Source: an uncultured Tateyamaria sp. | Lineage (GTDB): Bacteria > Pseudomonadota > Alphaproteobacteria > Rhodobacterales > Rhodobacteraceae | Assembly: GCF_947503705.1 (NCBI RefSeq) | Contig: NZ_CANNES010000006.1 | Location: forward strand, 185,886-249,885 | Direction: 5' to 3' | DNA length: 64,000 nt | Part shown: positions 53,348-62,856 of the stretch, piece by piece | How positions within the stretch are numbered: position 1 is the first letter of the stretch | Layout: every line of letters starts with the position of its first letter | Position numbers and translations under genes: made by a program | Notes under the pieces: model-generated | Database searches by the model: none | Told to the model about the DNA's origin: nothing | Seen by the model: only the letters and a program-made list of their open reading frames with translations

Positions 53348-54682
53348 ATGAGCTTTCATACGCTGACGCGGCTGGCGTCAATCCTTGCCTTGAGTTTTGC
53401 GTTGGCCCTGCCCGCGCGGGCGGTGACGTTGTTGCGTGATGCGGGGATGGAATATGCCCTGAGCCAGGTTGCAGCCCCGATCCTGAAGGCGGCTGGCTTA
53501 AGTGCGTCGCGGGTCAAGATCCTGGTGGTCAATGACGGGTCGCTGAATGCCTTTGTGGTCAGCAATGACGCCATTTTCATCCATTCGGGGCTCATCTCGC
53601 GGATGGACAACGCGGCCATGCTGCAAGCGGTGATCGCCCACGAGGCGGCTCACATCACTAACGGGCACCTGACGCGGCGGATCAGCAATCTGGGCACGGC
53701 GCGCACTGCGGCGGGGCTTGGCACGGCGCTCGCCGTGGTTGCGGCGGCGGCGGGCGCAGGTTCGGGCGCTGCCGGTTTGGCGATTGGCGCACAAAGCGCC
53801 GCGGAACGCGCGTTCCTGCGCCACACACGAGCCGAAGAATCGTCGGCAGACCAAACGGGTGTGCGGTTCATGCGATCCGCAGGCGTGCCCGTGTCGGGCA
53901 TGCGTGACGTGATGCGCCTGTTTCGGGGCCAAGAGGCCCTTTCAGAGGTGCGCCAGGACCCCTATGTGCGCTCGCATCCACTGAGCCGGGACCGGTTGCG
54001 CGCGATCGAGGCCTATGCCGTGGCATATGGCGATGCGGCCACTGACACCAGCACATCGGACTATTGGTTTGCGCGGGCCAAGGGCAAGCTGACCGCATTT
54101 CAGCGGCGGCCAAGCTGGACCCTGAACCGGGTGGGCGAGAGCGGCTATCGCGATGTCGCGCTTTTGCGCGAGGCCATGGCGCAGCACCGCAATTCCAACA
54201 CGCGCAAGGCCCTTCGGGCGGTGGATCAGGTGATCGCTTTGCGGCCGCAGGACCCGTTCTTTTACGACCTCAAAGGTCAGATTCTGATGGAGACGCGCCA
54301 ATTCGCGGCTGCCGCCAACGCCCATGGTCAGGCCGTGCGCCTGCGGCCCAATGACGGGCTGTTGCAGGCCGGTTACGGGCGGGCGCTACTGGCCTCTGGC
54401 AACACCAAGGCCGCGCTTGGCGCGCTGGAACGCGCCCGCTCCATCGACTTTCGCGACGGCTCCATGCTGCGCGACCTGAGCGTGGCCTATGCCCGTACAG
54501 GTCAGCGTGGCATGGCCTCTCTGATCACCGCCGAACGCTATGCCCTTCGGGGCCGCCTGGACGATGCAGGTATTCACGCAAAACGGGCAACGGGCCTCTT
54601 GTCGGTGGGCTCTGGCCCTTGGCAACGGGCGCAGGATGTGTTGATTGCATCTGAACGTGCCGCCAAGAAGAAACGGAGATAA
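53348..54682 (+). CDS. Periplasmic M48 metalloprotease with TPR domain (BepA/YfgC-like)
   Basis: A 444-residue protein with a signal peptide (LASILALSFALALPARA). The zinc site is VIAHEAAHITNGH and the third ligand is in EESSADQTGVRFM. A TPR-like helical domain follows (about 270-440), ending in KKKRR. BepA proteins degrade or help assemble outer-membrane proteins. It is followed by a DsbA-like gene after 4 bases, so the pair forms an operon for envelope protein quality. ATG 53336 is an alternative start. Confidence 0.88.
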   Translation: MSFHTLTRLASILALSFALALPARAVTLLRDAGMEYALSQVAAPILKAAGLSASRVKILVVNDGSLNAFVVSNDAIFIHSGLISRMDNAAMLQAVIAHEAAHITNGHLTRRISNLGTARTAAGLGTALAVVAAAAGAGSGAAGLAIGAQSAAERAFLRHTRAEESSADQTGVRFMRSAGVPVSGMRDVMRLFRGQEALSEVRQDPYVRSHPLSRDRLRAIEAYAVAYGDAATDTSTSDYWFARAKGKLTAFQRRPSWTLNRVGESGYRDVALLREAMAQHRNSNTRKALRAVDQVIALRPQDPFFYDLKGQILMETRQFAAAANAHGQAVRLRPNDGLLQAGYGRALLASGNTKAALGALERARSIDFRDGSMLRDLSVAYARTGQRGMASLITAERYALRGRLDDAGIHAKRATGLLSVGSGPWQRAQDVLIASERAAKKKRR

Positions 54683-54686
54683 CCCC

Positions 54687-55442
54687 ATGTTTCGCGCTCT
54701 CGCCATGATGACCTTTGCCCTGGGCCTTGCCCTCGCTGTGGCCCAACCCTCCGCGGCTTTGGACCTGAACAAGATGACAGATGAGGAACGCGCTATTTTC
54801 CGCGAGGAGGTGCGTGCCTTTTTGATGGATGATCCGCAGGTCATCATGGACGCCGTTGCCGTCCTGGAGCAGCGCCAGCAGCAAGCCCAGGTGCAGGCCG
54901 ACTTGTCGCTGGTATCGGACAATGCCGATGCGATTTTCGATGACGGTTTCAGCTTTGTCGACGGTAACCCGGATGGCGACATCACCCTAGTCGAATTTCT
55001 CGATTACCGCTGTGGATTTTGCAAGCGTGCTCATGGTGAGGTTGCCAAACTCTTGGAATCGGACGGTAATATCCGCCTGATTGTCAAAGAATTCCCGATC
55101 CTGGGCGAACAATCCCTTTTGGCGTCCCGCTTTGCCATTGCCACCAAGCAGGTCGCGGGTGGTGAGGCTTACAAGAATGTGGCCGACGCGCTGATGACCC
55201 TGGATGGCAATGTCTCGATGCGCAGCCTGCGCCGGATGGCATCGACCTTTGGCCTGGATACCGATGCCATCGAGGCCCGCATGGACAACCCCGAAGTGAC
55301 CGAAGAAATCGCCCAGACCCGCGCCTTGGCTCAGCGTTTGCAGATCACCGGAACGCCGACATTCGTGCTGGAAGACGAGTTGCTGCGCGGGTTCCTGCCC
55401 TATGATCAGATGCGGGCACTGGTTGACGAAAAGCGGGGCTGA
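54687..55442 (+). CDS. DsbA-family thiol-disulfide protein (ScsC/Com1-like)
   Basis: A 251-residue periplasmic thioredoxin-fold protein. The signal peptide ends near PSAALD. A helical N-terminal extension (EVRAFLMDDPQVIMDAVAVL with a Gln-rich stretch) resembles the trimerising region of ScsC-like proteins. The active site is DYRCGFCKRAH and the cis-Pro loop GTPTFVL. It would act as an oxidase or isomerase, possibly reoxidised by the DsbB at 9236. GGAGAT precedes the ATG. Confidence 0.88.
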   Translation: MFRALAMMTFALGLALAVAQPSAALDLNKMTDEERAIFREEVRAFLMDDPQVIMDAVAVLEQRQQQAQVQADLSLVSDNADAIFDDGFSFVDGNPDGDITLVEFLDYRCGFCKRAHGEVAKLLESDGNIRLIVKEFPILGEQSLLASRFAIATKQVAGGEAYKNVADALMTLDGNVSMRSLRRMASTFGLDTDAIEARMDNPEVTEEIAQTRALAQRLQITGTPTFVLEDELLRGFLPYDQMRALVDEKRG

Positions 55443-55453
55443 AGCAGCGGTTT

Positions 55454-55515
55454 CGCCGCAGGTGACCTGCGGCGACCGCCTGGGGGCCAGCCCCCAGACC
55501 CCCGGAGTATTTTTG
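55454..55515 (+). terminator. Hairpins plus CCCCCGGAGTATTTTT element after the DsbA-like gene
   Basis: CGCCGCAGG/CCTGCGGCG (55454-55474) is followed by CTGGGGG/CCCCCAG (55480-55497) and CCCCCGGAGTATTTTTG (55499-55515). The last two parts recur in degenerate form at 60942-60975 and 63631-63666, on the other strand. As placed, it can terminate the protease-DsbA operon. Confidence 0.75.
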
Positions 55516-55538
55516 AAGAAAAGAAGATAGCCAGTCGT

Positions 55539-56669
55539 TTATTCGGCGGCCTGTACATCAGCGGCGGCGGCATCCAGTTCTGCCGCCTTTTTCTCGACCT
55601 GTTCCACGATATGGTCGACCATCTGGTCATTGTCGAGCTTGTGGCTTTGCTTGCCCGCCAGATAGACCATGCCGGATCCCGCCCCGCCGCCGGTAAAGCC
55701 GACATCCGTCATCAGCGCCTCGCCCGGTCCGTTCACCACACAGCCGATGATCGACAGGCTCATCGGTGTCTTGATATGGGCCAGCCGCTCTTCGAGTGTT
55801 TCGACCGTCTTGATCACGTTGAAGCCCTGCCGCGCGCAGGACGGGCAGGAAATGATGTTCACGCCGCGGTGGCGCAGGCCAAGGGATTTGAGGATTTCAT
55901 AGCCGACCTTGACCTCTTCAACCGGGTCGGCGGAGAGGCTGACGCGGATCGTGTCGCCGATGCCCATCCACAAGAGTTGCCCCAACCCGATGGCGGATTT
56001 GATCGTGCCGGATTTCAGCCCGCCCGCCTCGGTGATCCCGAGATGGATGGGCGCATCCGTGGCCTCGGCCAGCTGTTGATAGGCGGCGGCAGCCATGAAC
56101 ACGTCAGAAGCCTTGCAGCTGATTTTGAACTCGTGAAAGTCGTTGTCTTGCAGGATCTTGATATGGTCCAGACCGGATTCGACCATCGCGTCGGGCGTGG
56201 GTTCGCCGTATTTGTCCAGCAAATGCTTTTCCAGCGACCCGGCATTCACCCCGATCCGGATGGAGCAATTGTGGTCGCGGGCGGCCTTGATCACCTCTTT
56301 GACCCGCTTTTCGTCGCCGATATTGCCCGGATTGATGCGCAGACAGGCGGCCCCCGCCTCTGCCGCCTCAATACCGCGTTTGTAGTGGAAATGGATATCG
56401 GCCACCAAAGGCACCGGGCTTTCGCGCACGATTTCCTTCATCGCCTTCGACGACGCCTCGTCCGGGACAGAGACACGGACGATGTCGGCCCCTGCCTCGG
56501 CGGCGGCCTGGATCTGTTCAATCGTGGCCTTGGCATCGGTGGTCAGCGTGTTGGTCATGGTCTGAACCGTGATGGGCGCGTCCCCGCCCACAGGCACGTT
56601 GCCCACCATAATCTGGCGGCTGGTCCGCCGGTAGATATTGCGCCACGGGCGGATGTGGTTCAGCGACAT
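55539..56669 (-). CDS. ispG: (E)-4-hydroxy-3-methylbut-2-enyl diphosphate synthase
   Basis: The [4Fe-4S] enzyme of the MEP isoprenoid pathway, 376 residues. Conserved parts are [36 protein letters not shown] and the iron-sulfur region with [11 protein letters not shown] and [15 protein letters not shown] 56669 ([15 protein letters not shown]) has AAGGTGG six bases upstream and is preferred over 56678. It is downstream of the RodZ-like gene on the same strand. Confidence 0.95.
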   Translation of the reverse strand: MSLNHIRPWRNIYRRTSRQIMVGNVPVGGDAPITVQTMTNTLTTDAKATIEQIQAAAEAGADIVRVSVPDEASSKAMKEIVRESPVPLVADIHFHYKRGIEAAEAGAACLRINPGNIGDEKRVKEVIKAARDHNCSIRIGVNAGSLEKHLLDKYGEPTPDAMVESGLDHIKILQDNDFHEFKISCKASDVFMAAAAYQQLAEATDAPIHLGITEAGGLKSGTIKSAIGLGQLLWMGIGDTIRVSLSADPVEEVKVGYEILKSLGLRHRGVNIISCPSCARQGFNVIKTVETLEERLAHIKTPMSLSIIGCVVNGPGEALMTDVGFTGGGAGSGMVYLAGKQSHKLDNDQMVDHIVEQVEKKAAELDAAAADVQAAE

Positions 56670-56759
56670 TCGGGCCACCTTGTTCAGGACGTCAGTTGTA
56701 AACCAAGATAGACAGATGTGGGCGATGCGGCAATGGGCAGGCCGATCTAAATCGCGCGC

Positions 56760-57968
56760 CTATTCGCTGTCGTTGAAGAGCGCGTCAGCCTTGGCCTCGG
56801 CATAGCGCACGAGGCCTTCGTCGGTCTGGATATCGACCGGTAGATAGGTTTCCTGCAAACCCGCAATTTCAAGCGGCAGGTTCGAGGTCACCTGCCCTTT
56901 CGCACCCACGGGGCCGTAGAACTTGCCGTTCATAGCAAAGTAGATCGCACCGCTTTCGCCTGTCCGCAGGGTTGGCGGCTCTTCTGTCAGCGGGGCTTCC
57001 CATGTGTCGCCGGGCTGCATCGTCGCCTCGTAGATCACGGTGCCATCAGCAGAGCGGACGCGGACCCAGGAGGGGCGCACAGCGACCATTTGCAAGGCAG
57101 GTGCAGGCTCTTCCACCACGCGCGGCACCGATTGGGGCACCTCGGGCAAGGAGGGAGAGACCGCGGACAGGCCCGCAAAGACAGGGCCATCGAGCGACGG
57201 CGCGGCAAAGCTGCCGTTTTCGCGCGGATCAAGCGTGGCGATAGGTGCATCGCGCGCCACCAGGACAGGCACGTCGAGCGCTTGCGGGCGGTAAAGACGA
57301 TCCAGCGCGTCGGCGCGCGGTGTCTGAATATTCGGGCCCGTCAGTTCGGGCGCGGGGGCAACCCCATTCAACGGATCGAGGTTGGACAACACCACTGGCG
57401 TCTGATCGACCGGGGCCACCTGAACCCTCTGGACCTCTTGCAAGACCGAATAGCCGCCAAACCCAATCGCGCCGATCAAGGCAAGCAGCACCAGCGACGA
57501 TCCAATTGCACCGGGTTCGATCCGTGACCACACCGCCTCGCCTGTGGGCGCGAAGGGGGTCGCAGGGGATTTGAAGATGTCCGCGCCATGGCCTTTGCCC
57601 AACCGCTCTTCGCGCGAAGGCTTTTTCACGACCGAAGCCTCGGCAGACATGCCGTGGGCCACCGAAAACCCGCTTTCGGCGCAGAATGTGTTAAAGGCCC
57701 GATCCGGGTCCATGTTCAGGTAGCGGGCATAGGAGCGCACATAACCGGCGATAAACCCTGGCGTGTCAAAAGCATCAGGATCACAGGATTCGATGGCGGC
57801 AATGTAGCTGGCTTTGATCCGAAGCTCGCGCTGCACATCCAGGAGCGACTTGCCCATGGTGGCACGCTCGCCGCGCATCACGTCCCCAAGACGCAGTTCA
57901 AAATCGTCAAAGCCTTTTGGCTCTGCGATTTCTTCTGTGCTGGTTTTGCCGGTCTTTCGCCCGATCAT
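56760..57968 (-). CDS. RodZ-like helix-turn-helix membrane protein
   Basis: A 402-residue protein. The N-terminal HTH_25 domain (LGDVMRGERATMGKSLLDVQ, then ELRIKASYIAAIE and FIAGYVRSYARYL) is cytoplasmic. A membrane helix (SSLVLLALIGAIGFGGYSV) leads to a proline-rich periplasmic linker and a C-terminal DUF4115 domain. This is the layout of RodZ, which links MreB to the cell-wall machinery. It is upstream of ispG, as in many alphaproteobacteria. Confidence 0.85.
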   Translation of the reverse strand: MIGRKTGKTSTEEIAEPKGFDDFELRLGDVMRGERATMGKSLLDVQRELRIKASYIAAIESCDPDAFDTPGFIAGYVRSYARYLNMDPDRAFNTFCAESGFSVAHGMSAEASVVKKPSREERLGKGHGADIFKSPATPFAPTGEAVWSRIEPGAIGSSLVLLALIGAIGFGGYSVLQEVQRVQVAPVDQTPVVLSNLDPLNGVAPAPELTGPNIQTPRADALDRLYRPQALDVPVLVARDAPIATLDPRENGSFAAPSLDGPVFAGLSAVSPSLPEVPQSVPRVVEEPAPALQMVAVRPSWVRVRSADGTVIYEATMQPGDTWEAPLTEEPPTLRTGESGAIYFAMNGKFYGPVGAKGQVTSNLPLEIAGLQETYLPVDIQTDEGLVRYAEAKADALFNDSE

Positions 57969-58080
57969 CCCGCTGCCCCGTCTCCACACACGTTAACGAA
58001 CCAATCCCACTCGATTCGCCTCGGCGCTTTTGTTTAACAGACTGTAACACAAGGCAACGCCATTTACACTATTTAGTAAA

Positions 58081-59325
58081 TCAGCCCACGTCCTCGGCGC
58101 GATTTAGCGCACAATGTGACCACAAACTGTCCATCGCCCCCACCAACGCATCCATTTCGCGCGGCCCGTGCACCGGCGACGGGGTAAAGCGCAAGCGCTC
58201 TGTCCCGCGCGGCACAGTCGGGAAATTGATCGGCTGGACGTAAATCCCGTGATCTTCAAGCAGTTTGTCCGACAAAAGCTGCGTATGCACGGGGTTGCCC
58301 ACGATGACGGGCACGATATGACTGCCGTGATCAATGATCGGCAGGCCCAGCCCCTTGAGCCGCAGTTTCAGCGCCTTGGCCTGTGCCTGATGATCTGCGC
58401 GCAGGTTTTCGGCTGTTTTCAAGAAGGCCACCGATGCCGCCGCACCAGCCGCAATTGCGGGGGGCAAGGATGTGGTAAAGATGAAGCCCGGCGCATAGGA
58501 CCGGATTGCGTCGCACATCTTGGCCGATGCCGCGATATAGCCGCCCATCACGCCATAGGCCTTGGCCAATGTGCCGTTGATGATGTCGATGCGGTCCATA
58601 AGGCCGTCCCGTTCGGCCACGCCTGCCCCGCGCGGTCCGTACATGCCCACCGCATGCACTTCGTCGATATAGGTCAGCGCGCCAAATTCGTCGGCCAGAT
58701 CACAAATCTCGGCAATGGGGCCAAAATCGCCATCCATGGAATAGATCGATTCAAAGGCGATGACCTTCGGGGCCGCCGGATCATCCGCCGCGAGCAGTTC
58801 ACGCAAATGGTCCAGGTCGTTGTGGCGGAAGATCCGCTTGGCCCCGCCATTGCGGCGCACCCCTTCGATCATGGAGGCGTGGTTGAGCGCATCCGAATAG
58901 ATGATCAGGCCCGGAAAAAGCTTGGGGAGCGTGCTGAGCGTAGCGTCATTGGCGATATAAGCGCTGGTAAAGAGCAGCGCCGCTTCTTTTTGGTGCAGGT
59001 CGGCCAGTTCGGCCTCAAGCCGCTTGTGATAGACCGTAGTGCCTGAAATGTTGCGCGTCCCGCCAGAACCTGCGCCGGTTGCGTCAATCGCCTCGTGCAT
59101 CGCCGCCAGCACAATTGGGTTTTGCCCCATGCCCAGATAATCATTGCCGCACCATACGGTAATCGGCGCCTCGGACCCGTCCGGTTTCGTCCAGGTTGCA
59201 TGGGGGAACTGGCCCTTGCGCCGCTCAATGTCGATGAAGGTCCGATAGCGGCCTTCGTCATGCAGGCGTTGAAGGGCTGTGTCCAATGAGGCGGTATAGT
59301 CCACGCGCGGCTCCGTCTTTGTCAT
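58081..59325 (-). CDS. hemA: 5-aminolevulinate synthase
   Basis: The PLP enzyme of the C4 (Shemin) pathway; it joins glycine and succinyl-CoA to give 5-aminolevulinate for haem and bacteriochlorophyll. The 414-residue protein has the typical [41 protein letters not shown], and the PLP Lys in [14 protein letters not shown]. Start at 59325 ([15 protein letters not shown]); the longer frame upstream is unsupported. It is divergent from the M20 peptidase. Confidence 0.95.
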   Translation of the reverse strand: MTKTEPRVDYTASLDTALQRLHDEGRYRTFIDIERRKGQFPHATWTKPDGSEAPITVWCGNDYLGMGQNPIVLAAMHEAIDATGAGSGGTRNISGTTVYHKRLEAELADLHQKEAALLFTSAYIANDATLSTLPKLFPGLIIYSDALNHASMIEGVRRNGGAKRIFRHNDLDHLRELLAADDPAAPKVIAFESIYSMDGDFGPIAEICDLADEFGALTYIDEVHAVGMYGPRGAGVAERDGLMDRIDIINGTLAKAYGVMGGYIAASAKMCDAIRSYAPGFIFTTSLPPAIAAGAAASVAFLKTAENLRADHQAQAKALKLRLKGLGLPIIDHGSHIVPVIVGNPVHTQLLSDKLLEDHGIYVQPINFPTVPRGTERLRFTPSPVHGPREMDALVGAMDSLWSHCALNRAEDVG

Positions 59326-59415
59326 GGCTTGGGTGCGTTTCAACGGCATCCAAGCATCGCTTTTAGAACGAATATAGATTGCAGGCCGTCCAATCAATGA
59401 ATTTGCCCTGCGCGT

Positions 59416-59433
59416 CATGTCGCAGGTGACATG
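59416..59433. promoter_or_regulatory. Inverted repeat in the hemA-M20 promoter region
   Basis: CATGTC (59416-59421) and GACATG (59428-59433) are perfect 6-base arms around GCAGGT, 91 bases upstream of the hemA start. It is a candidate operator. No Fnr-type TTGAT-ATCAA box is visible nearby. Confidence 0.3.
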
Positions 59434-59541
59434 TCTGTGATCCCCAAGGGTGACGCCTGTTTCCGATAGAGGCACAGCGAGGCACTGGACACCGCGCGGC
59501 AAGGTCGTAGTCTCGGCCCAAACACATCCTCAGGAGCCGCC

Positions 59542-60912
59542 ATGACCCTCGACGCCGTTCTCGCCCGCATTGATGCCGACTTGCCCCAGGCCACGGACCG
59601 TCTGTTGGAACTGTTGCGCATCCCATCCATCTCGACCGATCCCGCGTTCAAGGATCATTGCCAGACCGCTGCCGACTGGTTGGTGGCCGACCTGCAAAGC
59701 CTTGGGGTGCCTGCGGAAAAGCGCGAAACGCCCGGCCACCCGATGGTCGTGGGCCATGTGGAAGGGGACGGACCGCATCTGCTGTTTTATGGCCACTACG
59801 ACGTGCAACCCGTTGATCCCCTTGAGCTTTGGGACCGCGACCCGTTTGATCCACAGATTGAGGACACCGCCAAAGGCCCCGTCATCAGAGGGCGCGGATC
59901 GTCCGACGACAAGGGCCAGCTGATGACATTCGTCGAGGCATGCCGGGCCTGGAAGGCCGAACATGGCACCCTGCCCTGTCGCATCACGTTCTTCTTTGAA
60001 GGCGAAGAGGAAAGCGGCTCACCCTCTTTGGTCCCTTTCATGGAGGAAAACGCAGCCGAGTTGAAATCCGATCTGGCGCTGATCTGCGACACTGGCATGT
60101 TTGAAAGCCGGGTGCCCTCTATCGTGACCATGTTGCGTGGGCTCTTGGGTGAGGAACTCACGATCACCGCCCCTGACAAGGACCTGCATTCCGGCATGTA
60201 TGGCGGCGTGGCGATGAACCCCATTCGGGTGCTCAGCAAGGTGCTCGCATCGCTCCATGACGACGCGGGGCGGATCACGGTGCCGGGATTTTATGATGGC
60301 GTGCCCGAATTGCCGGATGACATCCGCAGCCAGTGGCAAGGTCTGGCCTTTGATCACGGCACGTTCCTGGGCGATGTGGGGCTGTCTGCGCCCGCGGGCG
60401 AAACCGACCGCACACCGATCGAGATGATCTGGTCGCGCCCCACCTGTGACGTGAACGGCATCTGGGGCGGCTATACCGGCGATGGATTCAAGACGGTGCT
60501 GCCCTCCAAGGCCCATGCGAAAGTGTCCTTCCGGCTGGTCGGCGACCAGGACCCGCTGAAAATCCGGCAGAGTTTTCGCCAGATGGTTCGGGATGCTCTG
60601 CCGCCCGATTGTGAGGTGGAATTCAAGGATCACGGTGCCGGCCAGGCTTCGGTCACGGAAACCACAGACCCCGCGTTCGAGGCCGCGCGCACCGCACTCA
60701 GCAATGAGTGGGGGATACCGGCGGCCTATGTGGGCTGCGGCGGCTCGATCCCCATCGCGGGCCATTTCCAGGATATCCTAGGCACCACGCCCATGCTGGT
60801 GGGCTTTGGCAAGGACGATGACCAAATCCACTCGCCCAACGAAAAATACGACATGGAAAGCTTTCACAAGGGCATCCGCAGCTGGGCGCGCATCCTGGAC
60901 GCTTTGACGTGA
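59542..60912 (+). CDS. M20-family dipeptidase / zinc peptidase
   Basis: A 456-residue co-catalytic zinc hydrolase of the M20 family. The zinc ligands appear in FYGHYDVQP, the GRGSSDDKGQ loop, and FFFEGEEESGSPS, with the later CDTGMF Asp and the C-terminal DDQIHSPNEKYD His. It resembles the dipeptidase group of M20A/F rather than carboxypeptidase G2. AGGAG lies upstream of the ATG. Substrate not known. Confidence 0.9.
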   Translation: MTLDAVLARIDADLPQATDRLLELLRIPSISTDPAFKDHCQTAADWLVADLQSLGVPAEKRETPGHPMVVGHVEGDGPHLLFYGHYDVQPVDPLELWDRDPFDPQIEDTAKGPVIRGRGSSDDKGQLMTFVEACRAWKAEHGTLPCRITFFFEGEEESGSPSLVPFMEENAAELKSDLALICDTGMFESRVPSIVTMLRGLLGEELTITAPDKDLHSGMYGGVAMNPIRVLSKVLASLHDDAGRITVPGFYDGVPELPDDIRSQWQGLAFDHGTFLGDVGLSAPAGETDRTPIEMIWSRPTCDVNGIWGGYTGDGFKTVLPSKAHAKVSFRLVGDQDPLKIRQSFRQMVRDALPPDCEVEFKDHGAGQASVTETTDPAFEAARTALSNEWGIPAAYVGCGGSIPIAGHFQDILGTTPMLVGFGKDDDQIHSPNEKYDMESFHKGIRSWARILDALT

Positions 60913-60941
60913 CGCGCGCGGCCCCCCTTCTCAGTTCCAAT

Positions 60942-60975
60942 GATATACCGGGGAGCGCGACGGGCTGGCCCCCCG
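60942..60975 (-). repeat. CCCCGG-TAT element, degenerate copy
   Basis: Read on the minus strand it has a CGGG/CCCG stem followed by CTCCCCGGTATATCA, a divergent copy of the element at 55480-55515. It lies between the M20 gene and the dehalogenase gene, both on the plus strand. Confidence 0.45.
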
Positions 60976-61003
60976 TTCCCGCTCTCATGACCCACGCAGA
61001 CAG

Positions 61004-61867
61004 ATGATCCGGCACACGAAGGTCAACGACCAGTCCATCGCCTATCAGATCAGCGGCAGCGGCCCGCCTGTCCTGATGTTGCACGGCTTCCCGCAAACCC
61101 AAGCCATGTGGCATGCGATTGCGCCGACGCTTGCGCAAGACTTTACGGTCGTCACCGCGGACCTGCGCGGTTACGGCGCAAGCTCCAAACCGCCCCGTAT
61201 GGAGGATATGAGTTTTCGCCCCATGGCGGCTGATCAAGTGGCGTTGATGGCAGGTCTGGGCTTCGACCGCTTCCATCTGATCGGCCACGATCGCGGCGCA
61301 CGCACCGCCCACAGGCTGGCACTGGATTGGCCTGAGGCGGTGCAATCGCTCACGCTGATGGACATCGTGCCCACGCATCTATTGCTGAACGATCTGACGC
61401 AAGAGGTGGCGCGGGCCTATTACCACTGGTTCTTTCTAGCTCAACCCGCACCGTTTCCCGAAACTCTGATCGGGCATGACCCGGACGCCTATTTTCAAAG
61501 CTGCCTTGCAGGCTGGGGCGGTGGCATGGACGGCTTTGACGCGAATGCGCTCGACGCCTATCGCACCTCATGGAACGATCCCGACTGCATCCGCACCATG
61601 TGCAACGACTACCGCGCCGCTATTGATGTCGATTTCACCCTTGATGCCAATGATTTACAGCGCAAAATTCAAGCGCCTGCACTGGTTCTCCATGGCAAGG
61701 ACGGGATCATGGGGCAAGCCTATGACATGGCCGCAACCTGGGCCGACCGGCTTAAAAACATGCAAAGCATCGGCTTGCCCGGCGGGCATTTTTTTCCCGA
61801 CACACACCCCGAAGACACCACGCAGGCGCTGCATCACTTTTTGACAACGGTCACCGCATCCACATAA
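61004..61867 (+). CDS. Haloacetate (fluoroacetate) dehalogenase-like alpha/beta hydrolase
   Basis: A 287-residue alpha/beta hydrolase. It matches the well-studied fluoroacetate dehalogenase of Burkholderia FA1 at every active-site position: nucleophile Asp96 in GHDRGART with Arg97 and Arg100 (carboxylate binding), Asp120 in LMDIVPTH, His141-Trp142 and Tyr203 (halide pocket), and His262 in GGHFFPDTHPE. LHGFPQT and DLRGYGASSKP are also typical. It would hydrolyse fluoro- or chloroacetate to glycolate. An epoxide hydrolase role is less likely. Confidence 0.8.
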   Translation: MIRHTKVNDQSIAYQISGSGPPVLMLHGFPQTQAMWHAIAPTLAQDFTVVTADLRGYGASSKPPRMEDMSFRPMAADQVALMAGLGFDRFHLIGHDRGARTAHRLALDWPEAVQSLTLMDIVPTHLLLNDLTQEVARAYYHWFFLAQPAPFPETLIGHDPDAYFQSCLAGWGGGMDGFDANALDAYRTSWNDPDCIRTMCNDYRAAIDVDFTLDANDLQRKIQAPALVLHGKDGIMGQAYDMAATWADRLKNMQSIGLPGGHFFPDTHPEDTTQALHHFLTTVTAST

Positions 61868-61893
61868 CGCAAACCCAATGATCGGCGACGCGT

Positions 61894-62766
61894 TCAGATC
61901 AGGCCGTTGAACCGCTCGGGCAGGACATACTGGGTCGTATAGTGAGGTCGATCAAAGTGATAATACCCTGTGTCGCCGCGCGGCTTGAACGACCGCTGCA
62001 TCTTGCGGCGCAAGGGGCGCATGTCGAATTCCTCGACCATCTCTAGCTCTGCAAAGGCGTCAAAGACGGCACGATCCTCGCCACGGGCTTCGGCAAACCA
62101 ATGACGGCCAATGGCCGCGTCTTTCACACCCGCCTGCACGTCTGCCGTCACCTGATTGCGATGATCCATAACACCCACATAGGCGCCAAAATCACAAAAC
62201 TTCAGGTGCATCAGGTAAAGGTCATCGGGGGTAAAAAGCTTGTCTGATTGGGTAAAATGCCCACCGCGCGCAATCTTGACCGGGGCCGAGATGATGCAGG
62301 GTTTTGAGTAATGCGGCGCGGGTCGAACATGGCGCCGGGGGCCCAGAATCGCGTCCTCGATCACCTGATCCTCAATGTCGATCCGATGAATGACCTCCAA
62401 CCCCAAAGGGGTCACGACGCGGCCTTCAGGAGCGGCCTCCAGGAAATCCAGCAAACTGCCACCGGCATCGGGATCACGGACCACCAATTCGTCCACATCC
62501 CCCACGATCACGTGGCGGTAATAGCGGCGCAAGCCCCCCATGAGATTGTTGAGCAAACCCCACCGCTTGATATCGAAATTCTTGTGCGGATCGCCGGGGA
62601 TACCGATGATGTTGCACCCCTCGGCCAGTGTGGCCACCTCGGACCCGCGACCGTGGTTCACGATATAGCAATTTTCACGTCCGAACATCTCACCGTAGTG
62701 GCGGAGCCACGCCTTGAGGAAAAATGCGTCATCACGCACCATGGTGACGGCGGCAACTGTCTGCAT
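61894..62766 (-). CDS. Glycosyltransferase family 2-like protein
   Basis: A 290-residue cytoplasmic protein of the Glyco_tranf_2_4 type. It begins MQTVAAVTMVRDDAFFLKAW, and the metal-binding DxD is in VIVGDVDELVV. The rest includes WGLLNNLMGG and the late DFGAYVGVMDHR. The ATG at 62766 fits the start of the fold; a longer upstream frame is not supported. It is divergent from the sulfotransferase-like gene, so both may decorate the same surface sugar. Confidence 0.8.
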   Translation of the reverse strand: MQTVAAVTMVRDDAFFLKAWLRHYGEMFGRENCYIVNHGRGSEVATLAEGCNIIGIPGDPHKNFDIKRWGLLNNLMGGLRRYYRHVIVGDVDELVVRDPDAGGSLLDFLEAAPEGRVVTPLGLEVIHRIDIEDQVIEDAILGPRRHVRPAPHYSKPCIISAPVKIARGGHFTQSDKLFTPDDLYLMHLKFCDFGAYVGVMDHRNQVTADVQAGVKDAAIGRHWFAEARGEDRAVFDAFAELEMVEEFDMRPLRRKMQRSFKPRGDTGYYHFDRPHYTTQYVLPERFNGLI

Positions 62767-62856
62767 CTGATATGGGTCCTGCTCAGGGTCTTGTTTGGGG
62801 CACTCTACCTCAGGCACCCTGCCAAGAGAATCGTTAATTTGCCGCAAAGGCGCGCC

